38,251 nt of DNA from Ignavibacteriales bacterium (GTDB taxonomy: Bacteria > Bacteroidota > Ignavibacteria > UBA10030 > F1-140-MAGs086): assembly GCA_018335975.1 (NCBI GenBank), contig JAGXRH010000166.1, positions 1-38,251 on the forward strand. Direction: 5' to 3'. Positions 33,843-38,251 of this stretch are shown in pieces; position 1 is the first letter of the stretch; each line of letters opens with the position of its first letter. Position numbers and translations under genes: made by a program. The notes below the pieces were generated by a model that was given only the letters and a program-made list of their open reading frames with translations, did no database searches and was not told where the DNA came from.

Positions 33843-34430
33843 ATGGAAACGGCTGTTTCAACATATTCGAAAAATTCTGCATACACGCCAAGCATTCGAT
33901 TGACGTACGAAGATTATTGCGAATTTCCCGATGACGGAAAACGCTACGAAATTATTGATGGAGAATTATTTATGGCACCCGCGCCAATTACTGCACATCA
34001 ACGTGCTTCAATTCATCTCGAATATTATATATTTGAATTTTTGAAAAACCATCCCATTGGCGAAGTTTTTCATGCTCCGTGCGATGTTCTTCTTTCCCAA
34101 TCCGATATTGTCGAACCGGACATTTTTGTTGTCTTAAAAGAAAATGAACATATCATTACATCAAAAAATATTGATGGAACTCCCGATTTTATTGTTGAAA
34201 TTCTTTCTCCTTATAATCGCCGAATGGATTTAAAACGCAAGCGCGCGTTGTATGAAAAATTTGGTGTGAAAGAATATTGGATTGTTGATACGGAAATGGA
34301 AACAATTCAAAAACTTGTATTGAAAGAACAACAACTTGTTGATGGGGGAATATTTGAAGCGGAACAGAAAATTTCTTCCGAAGTAATTTCCGGTTTTGAA
34401 ATTGACGTGAAGAATGTTTTTAATAAATAA
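33843..34430 (+). CDS. Uma2-family (DUF820) PD-(D/E)XK nuclease-like protein
   Basis: The 195-residue protein has the family's PD-(D/E)XK-type core: LTYEDYCEFPDDGKRYEIIDGELFMAPAP, an IVEPDIFVVLKENE strand with the catalytic PD, DGTPDFIVEILSP with the ExL-type site, and RKRALYEKFGVKEYWIVDTE. Biological roles are unclear; these genes multiply in cyanobacteria, Chloroflexi and Bacteroidota. The ATG at 33843 is used; an upstream in-frame start would overlap korB. A strong terminator follows 28 nt after the stop. Confidence 0.85.
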   Translation: METAVSTYSKNSAYTPSIRLTYEDYCEFPDDGKRYEIIDGELFMAPAPITAHQRASIHLEYYIFEFLKNHPIGEVFHAPCDVLLSQSDIVEPDIFVVLKENEHIITSKNIDGTPDFIVEILSPYNRRMDLKRKRALYEKFGVKEYWIVDTEMETIQKLVLKEQQLVDGGIFEAEQKISSEVISGFEIDVKNVFNK

Positions 34431-34458
34431 AAATTGAATTGATTTTATCCTGAAGGCG

Positions 34459-34488
34459 AGCGAGAAATTTTCCTTTCTCGCTTTTTTA
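34459..34488 (+). terminator. Rho-independent terminator after the korAB-Uma2 unit
   Basis: AGCGAGAAA (34459-34467) pairs with TTTCTCGCT (34474-34482) across a 6-nt loop and runs into TTTTTT. It closes the korAB-Uma2 transcript 10 nt before the next gene. Confidence 0.92.
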
Positions 34489-34497
34489 TTCTCAGCA

Positions 34498-35499
34498 ATG
34501 CTCAACCTGCAACTTTTTCAAAAAATAATTTCCGAAAATAATTCGTTCATTCTCACCACACACGTCAATCCCGATGGCGATGGGCTGGGAAGTGAGTTGG
34601 CGATGAAACATTTTCTCCAAAAAATGGGAAAGAGCATTTCGATTCTCAATCATAGTGAAACGCCGAAGCAATATGATTTTCTTGATAAAACAAACTCTGA
34701 ACTCCTTTGCTTTGACGAAAAACGAGATGCAACAAAAATTTCTTCCGTTGATTGCATAATGATTCTCGATACGAATCAAGGTAATCGTTTGCGTTCGATG
34801 GAGCAATTCGTCAAAAATAGTTCTGCAACAAAAGTGATCGTTGACCATCATCTCGAACCGGAAATGTTTGCGGACGAATATTTTATTGATGATGGTTTTT
34901 CTTCAACCGGAGAAATTGTTTTCAACTTGCTCGATGCAATACGTGAAGAAAAAACGGATGTAAATTTCGATAAACAAATTGCGACGGAATTGTATATCGC
35001 AATTATGACTGATACCGGTTCGTTTCGTTTTCCGAGAACAAATATCGAAACGCATTTGATTATCGCTGAACTTCTTTCATACGGCGTTGACCCAACAGAA
35101 GCGTTTGCAAATGTGTATGAACGCTGGTCGAAAGGTAGAATGATTCTTCTCGGCAAAGCATTAGACGAAATGAAGTTTGCTTTCGACAATAAACTTGCGT
35201 ACATCGTTTGTACAAAAAAAATGTTTGAAGAAACGCAAACGAATGTTGAGGAAACAGATAGCTTCACAACGTTTCCGATGAGTATCGAAGGTGTTCTTGG
35301 CGCAGTTCTTATCAACGAATTGGATAACGGTGTGAAAATAAGTTTCCGCTCGAAAGGAAATATTCCGTTCAACGAACTCGCGAAAGAATATAACGGCGGC
35401 GGACATAAAAATGCTGCGGGAACGAGAGTTCACAATGTACAACTCAATGAGATTGTGAAAGACGTTATAGCAAAAGCGGAAAAGTATTTGAAAGTTTGA
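34498..35499 (+). CDS. nrnA: DHH-family phosphoesterase, NrnA-like oligoribonuclease/pAp phosphatase
   Basis: The 333-residue protein degrades short RNA oligomers and may dephosphorylate 3'-phosphoadenosine 5'-phosphate. DHH-domain motifs are THVNPDGDGLGSELA (His22, Asp26, Asp28), MILDTNQGNRL and VDHHLEPE (DHH at 116-118). A further metal site is MTDTGSFRFPRT. The C-terminal DHHA1 domain has the substrate-binding GGGHKNAAGTR near residue 300. The length is typical. It starts 10 nt after a terminator, so its promoter overlaps that site or the gene depends on read-through. Confidence 0.93.
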   Translation: MLNLQLFQKIISENNSFILTTHVNPDGDGLGSELAMKHFLQKMGKSISILNHSETPKQYDFLDKTNSELLCFDEKRDATKISSVDCIMILDTNQGNRLRSMEQFVKNSSATKVIVDHHLEPEMFADEYFIDDGFSSTGEIVFNLLDAIREEKTDVNFDKQIATELYIAIMTDTGSFRFPRTNIETHLIIAELLSYGVDPTEAFANVYERWSKGRMILLGKALDEMKFAFDNKLAYIVCTKKMFEETQTNVEETDSFTTFPMSIEGVLGAVLINELDNGVKISFRSKGNIPFNELAKEYNGGGHKNAAGTRVHNVQLNEIVKDVIAKAEKYLKV

Positions 35500-35537
35500 G
35501 AATTAATAGTTAAAAAATTGTAAATTATTACGAAAAT

Positions 35538-36170
35538 ATGTCTATTTCAAAAATATATACAATCGGACACTCAACACATCAACTTGAATATTTCCTTGAG
35601 TTGTTACAGTCCTTTGGAGTAAACTGCATTATTGATGTGAGAAGTGTTGCGGCAAGTTCTTATAATCCACAATATAATAGAGAACCATTGTCCAATTTTT
35701 TAAGAGAGCATAATATCACGTACACACATTTTGCTAGAGAATTTGGTGCAAGACATACTGAGCCTGAATTATTGGATGAAGAAGGGAAAGTAAATTTCGA
35801 CAAAGTTAGAAACACTGAGGATTTTAAAAATGGAATAATCAGATTAAAGCAAGGAATTGAAAAGGGATTTACTATTGCGTTAATGTGTTCAGAATCCGAG
35901 CCAATTGATTGCCATAGATATTCAATGATTTCTGTTGCTTTGGAAAAAGAAGGTTTGGAAGTATTGCATATTATAAAGGATAAAACTATCAAAAGCAATG
36001 CTCAACTTGAAAATCAGTTGTTGAAAAGGTATGATAAAAAATTGCCAAAACCGACGATGTTTGATCCTAACGTTACTCTTAACGACCAATTAACGGTTGC
36101 CTATCGATTGAAAAATCAAGAGATTGCGTTTTCGCCATTTGTGAAGGAACCACAAGAAAAATATGGTTAA
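35538..36170 (+). CDS. DUF488 family protein (first of tandem pair)
   Basis: The 210-residue protein has the DUF488 features: YTIGHSTHQLEYFLELLQ at the start, IIDVRSVAASSYNPQYNREPL, FAREFGARH, and the C-terminal cysteine motif LMCSESEPIDCHRYSM (CxE...CHR). The C-terminal ~50 residues (NQLLKRYDKKLPKPTMFDPNV) are extra. DUF488 proteins are predicted nucleic-acid-related enzymes of unknown reaction, often in conflict or repair operons. It is followed with an 8-nt overlap by a second DUF488 gene. No close upstream gene is on the same transcript unless nrnA reads through. Confidence 0.85.
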   Translation: MSISKIYTIGHSTHQLEYFLELLQSFGVNCIIDVRSVAASSYNPQYNREPLSNFLREHNITYTHFAREFGARHTEPELLDEEGKVNFDKVRNTEDFKNGIIRLKQGIEKGFTIALMCSESEPIDCHRYSMISVALEKEGLEVLHIIKDKTIKSNAQLENQLLKRYDKKLPKPTMFDPNVTLNDQLTVAYRLKNQEIAFSPFVKEPQEKYG

Positions 36171-36606
36171 ACTATTTACGATTGGATTTACCAAAAAATC
36201 AGCCGAGAAATTTTTTAATCTGTTGCGAAATAATCAAGTAAAAAAAATTGTAGACACAAGAATAAATAATGTTTCTCAACTTGCAGGATTTGCTAAAGGT
36301 TCTGATTTGAAATTTTTCGCTAAAGAAATCGGAGCGATAGACTACGAACACAATATTGATTTTGCTCCGACTAAAGAACTTCTTGCTCGTTATAGAGATA
36401 AAAAAATATCATGGCAAGAATATGAGATTGAATATTTAAATCTTTTGGACCTGAGGAATATTGTTCAAAAGACAGACGTAGAAAAACTTCATGAGAACTG
36501 TTTGCTATGTAGTGAACATACACCTGAAAAATGCCACCGAAGATTACTCGCAGAATATTTAAAGCAAGTGAAAACTAATATTGAAATTATTCACTTAATC
36601 AAATAA
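36163..36606 (+). CDS. DUF488 family protein (second of tandem pair)
   Basis: The 147-residue protein is a shorter, diverged DUF488 member: KLFTIGFTKKSAEKFFNLLRN, IVDTRINNVSQLAGFAKGSDLKF and the cysteine motif LLCSEHTPEKCHRRLLAEYL. The pairing of long and short DUF488 genes in an 8-nt overlap suggests a heteromeric or sequential role. The third gene starts 5 nt after its stop. Confidence 0.87.
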   Translation: MVKLFTIGFTKKSAEKFFNLLRNNQVKKIVDTRINNVSQLAGFAKGSDLKFFAKEIGAIDYEHNIDFAPTKELLARYRDKKISWQEYEIEYLNLLDLRNIVQKTDVEKLHENCLLCSEHTPEKCHRRLLAEYLKQVKTNIEIIHLIK

Positions 36607-36611
36607 TTCTC

Positions 36612-37256
36612 ATGCCAACCCGTTTCGTTTGTTTAGCAAATTCATTTAAGGAAGGAGGCAGATGTTTAGCAGGAATTGAATTGGATAATAGAAACAATCC
36701 TATAATTGCAAACGGACGACCGAAATGGATACGACCTGTTTGTAACACACCTCACGGTGAAATTCCAACACATTTAGTTTCTCACATTAACATCCTTGAT
36801 ATTATAGAAATTGAAACAATCGGAAATCCCAATACAGATTACCAATCAGAAAATGCTCTTTTTAGAGAAAACTCAATTCGTACTGTTGGAACATTTTCAA
36901 GAAATAATTTGAACCCTCTCTGTGAAAACATGCCTTCAATATTTGGCAACAGAGGCAAAGCAGTACCACAAAATGCGATAGTTAACTTGAAATATTCACT
37001 AATGTTGGTAAGAACTGATAATTTTGAAGTTGTAGAAAAAACATACGAAGACAATCCGTATAAAAAACAAAGGTTAGTGTTTACTTATAATGGGAATCAA
37101 TATGATTTTCCAATTACTGACCCGGTTTTTCTCCACAGGTATCAAACAAACCCTAATTCCATTGATAACATTAACGAAGTATTTTTGAGTTTATCATTAG
37201 GGGTAGGTTGGGAAGATTGGTATTATAAACTTGTAGCAGCAATAATTCCGGCATAA
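36612..37256 (+). CDS. Protein resembling dual-OB-domain proteins linked to DUF488
   Basis: The 214-residue protein begins TRFVCLANSFKEGGRCLAGIEL, followed by PKWIRPVCNTPHGEIP, ILDIIEIETIGNPN, YQSENALFRENSIRTVG, and ends GVGWEDWYYKLVAAIIPA. This layout (short beta barrel, WIRPV, ENxxF, then VSLGxxW...YKLVAAII) resembles the dual-OB-domain family that neighbours DUF488 genes, predicted to bind nucleic acid or modified nucleotides. The call is by pattern. It is tightly coupled to the DUF488 pair, and the ACP/hot-dog gene begins 43 nt later. Confidence 0.55.
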   Translation: MPTRFVCLANSFKEGGRCLAGIELDNRNNPIIANGRPKWIRPVCNTPHGEIPTHLVSHINILDIIEIETIGNPNTDYQSENALFRENSIRTVGTFSRNNLNPLCENMPSIFGNRGKAVPQNAIVNLKYSLMLVRTDNFEVVEKTYEDNPYKKQRLVFTYNGNQYDFPITDPVFLHRYQTNPNSIDNINEVFLSLSLGVGWEDWYYKLVAAIIPA

Positions 37257-37299
37257 TTGTTATTCGATTTCCGTACGTTTTATTAACGAATATTATTAA

Positions 37300-38251
37300 A
37301 TGAATGAACAGTTTTTACAAATCATTAAGGAGGTAATTCCATCAATTTCAAAACAAGATTTGGAATTACCTATTCGAGATACTGGAATTGACAGTTTAGA
37401 CCTTGTTGTTATAAGAGTTGCTCTCGAAAAACATTTTGGTTTTGAAATTTCTGATGTTGAATGGTTTCGATTCAATACATTGAATGAAGCACTAAACTAC
37501 TTTACAAACCATCGATCAGTACAAAAATCAATAACTAAACCATCAAAAAACATTTCGATTGAAAAACAGATAGAAATTACAATGCCACAAATGGCGAATA
37601 ATTCTCTCTCTGAAAACTGGTTATTAAAAGAGTTAGGTGACTTACATTGGAAACTGTTAAGCGACGGAATAGAACAAAAGTCCTCGCAGTTCATAGATGA
37701 AATGGGTAATCGTCTTTATGCCACATTCACACGTATTTGTTACTCGACTACTTCGCTAAACCATTTTATTGAAAATGACATCATAAATTTTTTAGGAATC
37801 ATCAAAAGATTTGGTAACGCCACATATCTTAGTGAAATCAGCGCTGAAAGTGGAAATAATATTATCAAAGCAAAATTAATGACGACATTCTCAGTTCGTT
37901 CATTGGGTGACAATTCAAAAATAGAAAGAAGTAATCCTCTTGAAAAAGTAAATCACATTGAAGAAATAAAAGGAACTCCTGAATTTTTAAACGAATACAG
38001 ATTGCTTCGGAAAAATTTGACAAATAAATGGAAATTGTCAGATTATACATTTTTTATTTCAAATGAAACTTTGTTTGAATGTAACTACAGAATAAATCCA
38101 TACTACGAAATGAACGGTGTCGGATTGTTATATTTTGCATCGTATCCAATTATTTCTGACTATTGCGAATCGGAATTTTTCAATAGCATGGGAAAATATG
38201 GTAAGTGGGAAAATCAATTCTTCACTTCAGAAAGAGATATTTGTTACTTCT
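37300..38251 (+). CDS. Acyl carrier domain fused to LnmK/Pnap_2097-like hot-dog domain (3' partial)
   Basis: The frame opens at ATG 37300 and runs without a stop to the window edge (317 codons visible). Residues 1-70 form an acyl carrier domain with TGIDSLDLVVIRVALEKHFG; Ser32 is the expected phosphopantetheine site. From about 95, MPQMANNSLSENWLLKELGDLHW, NRLYATFTRICYS and later LLYFASYPIISDYCES match the hot-dog fold of the LnmK/Pnap_2097 biosynthetic family (acyltransferase/decarboxylase-like). A role in loading or tailoring an acyl chain on its own carrier is inferred. It suggests a biosynthetic cluster continues to the right. Confidence 0.72.
   Translation, partial: MNEQFLQIIKEVIPSISKQDLELPIRDTGIDSLDLVVIRVALEKHFGFEISDVEWFRFNTLNEALNYFTNHRSVQKSITKPSKNISIEKQIEITMPQMANNSLSENWLLKELGDLHWKLLSDGIEQKSSQFIDEMGNRLYATFTRICYSTTSLNHFIENDIINFLGIIKRFGNATYLSEISAESGNNIIKAKLMTTFSVRSLGDNSKIERSNPLEKVNHIEEIKGTPEFLNEYRLLRKNLTNKWKLSDYTFFISNETLFECNYRINPYYEMNGVGLLYFASYPIISDYCESEFFNSMGKYGKWENQFFTSERDICYF

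Noticed and set aside
34498-35442. Minus-strand open frames opposite nrnA
   Set aside because: They overlap the full DHH/DHHA1 coding sequence and have no recognisable features.
1-38251. Insertion sequences, prophage genes, tRNA or rRNA genes
   Set aside because: No transposase, integrase, phage structural protein, tRNA cloverleaf or rRNA-like segment was recognised on either strand.

Overview
The window looks like a chromosomal segment from the Bacteroidota/Chlorobiota/Ignavibacteria side of the tree. The first gene ends in a type IX secretion sorting domain (NYPNPFNP... GREV... GVYFYR), a Bacteroidota-superphylum hallmark. The window also holds a Bacteroidetes-type histone H1-like protein, a KorAB 2-oxoglutarate:ferredoxin oxidoreductase, long intergenic tracts of the kind 'attacgaattacgaatgac' and 'ttagattttagaattt', and moderate to low GC. 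No transposase, tRNA, rRNA or CRISPR array was seen. Family names come from reading the proteins by eye, not from database searches.

Left part (1-14,200). A truncated giant secreted protein on the plus strand meets, at a shared bidirectional terminator, a minus-strand cell-shape block. In transcription order this block is M19 dipeptidase, mreB, an MFS transporter, mreC, mreD, a VapBC-like toxin-antitoxin pair, a lipoprotein with five FN3 repeats and a SUMF1 domain, and mrdA (PBP2). The MreBCD-PBP2 elongation machinery is recognisable but carries three unrelated insertions, and rodA is absent. A small histone H1-like gene lies upstream of the dipeptidase.

Middle (14,200-19,400). A deoxyhypusine synthase-like gene is divergent from a two-gene wall-recycling operon: a BadF-type N-acetylglucosamine kinase overlapping by 4 nt a secreted GH3 beta-N-acetylhexosaminidase fused to a serine beta-lactamase-like domain. 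Intergenic-repeat DNA appears to have been recruited into both coding regions.

Accessory island 1 (19,500-25,200, minus strand) is visibly AT-richer than its neighbours. Five closely packed genes encode two large dynamin-like GTPases, a tail-anchored coiled-coil protein, a small protein with a possible serine-less acyl-carrier-like core, and a membrane-anchored YbjN-like protein. This is the best candidate for an undescribed system, probably membrane remodelling or defence.

Next come a lone hutU (urocanase) with its own terminator, and a segment (27,290-28,340) where a PIN toxin-antitoxin pair lies between two near-identical copies of a terminator-bearing repeat, beside a paralogous small gene. 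Then follow a secreted protein with RHS/YD-like repeats, a CcdA-type membrane protein, a third PIN toxin-antitoxin pair, korA-korB, a Uma2-family nuclease-like protein and an NrnA-type DHH phosphoesterase.

Accessory island 2 (35,538 to the right edge) has two tandem DUF488 genes, a protein resembling dual-OB-domain proteins, and the start of a protein joining an acyl carrier domain to an LnmK/Pnap_2097-like hot-dog domain. It probably runs on into a biosynthetic or conflict-type cluster outside the window.
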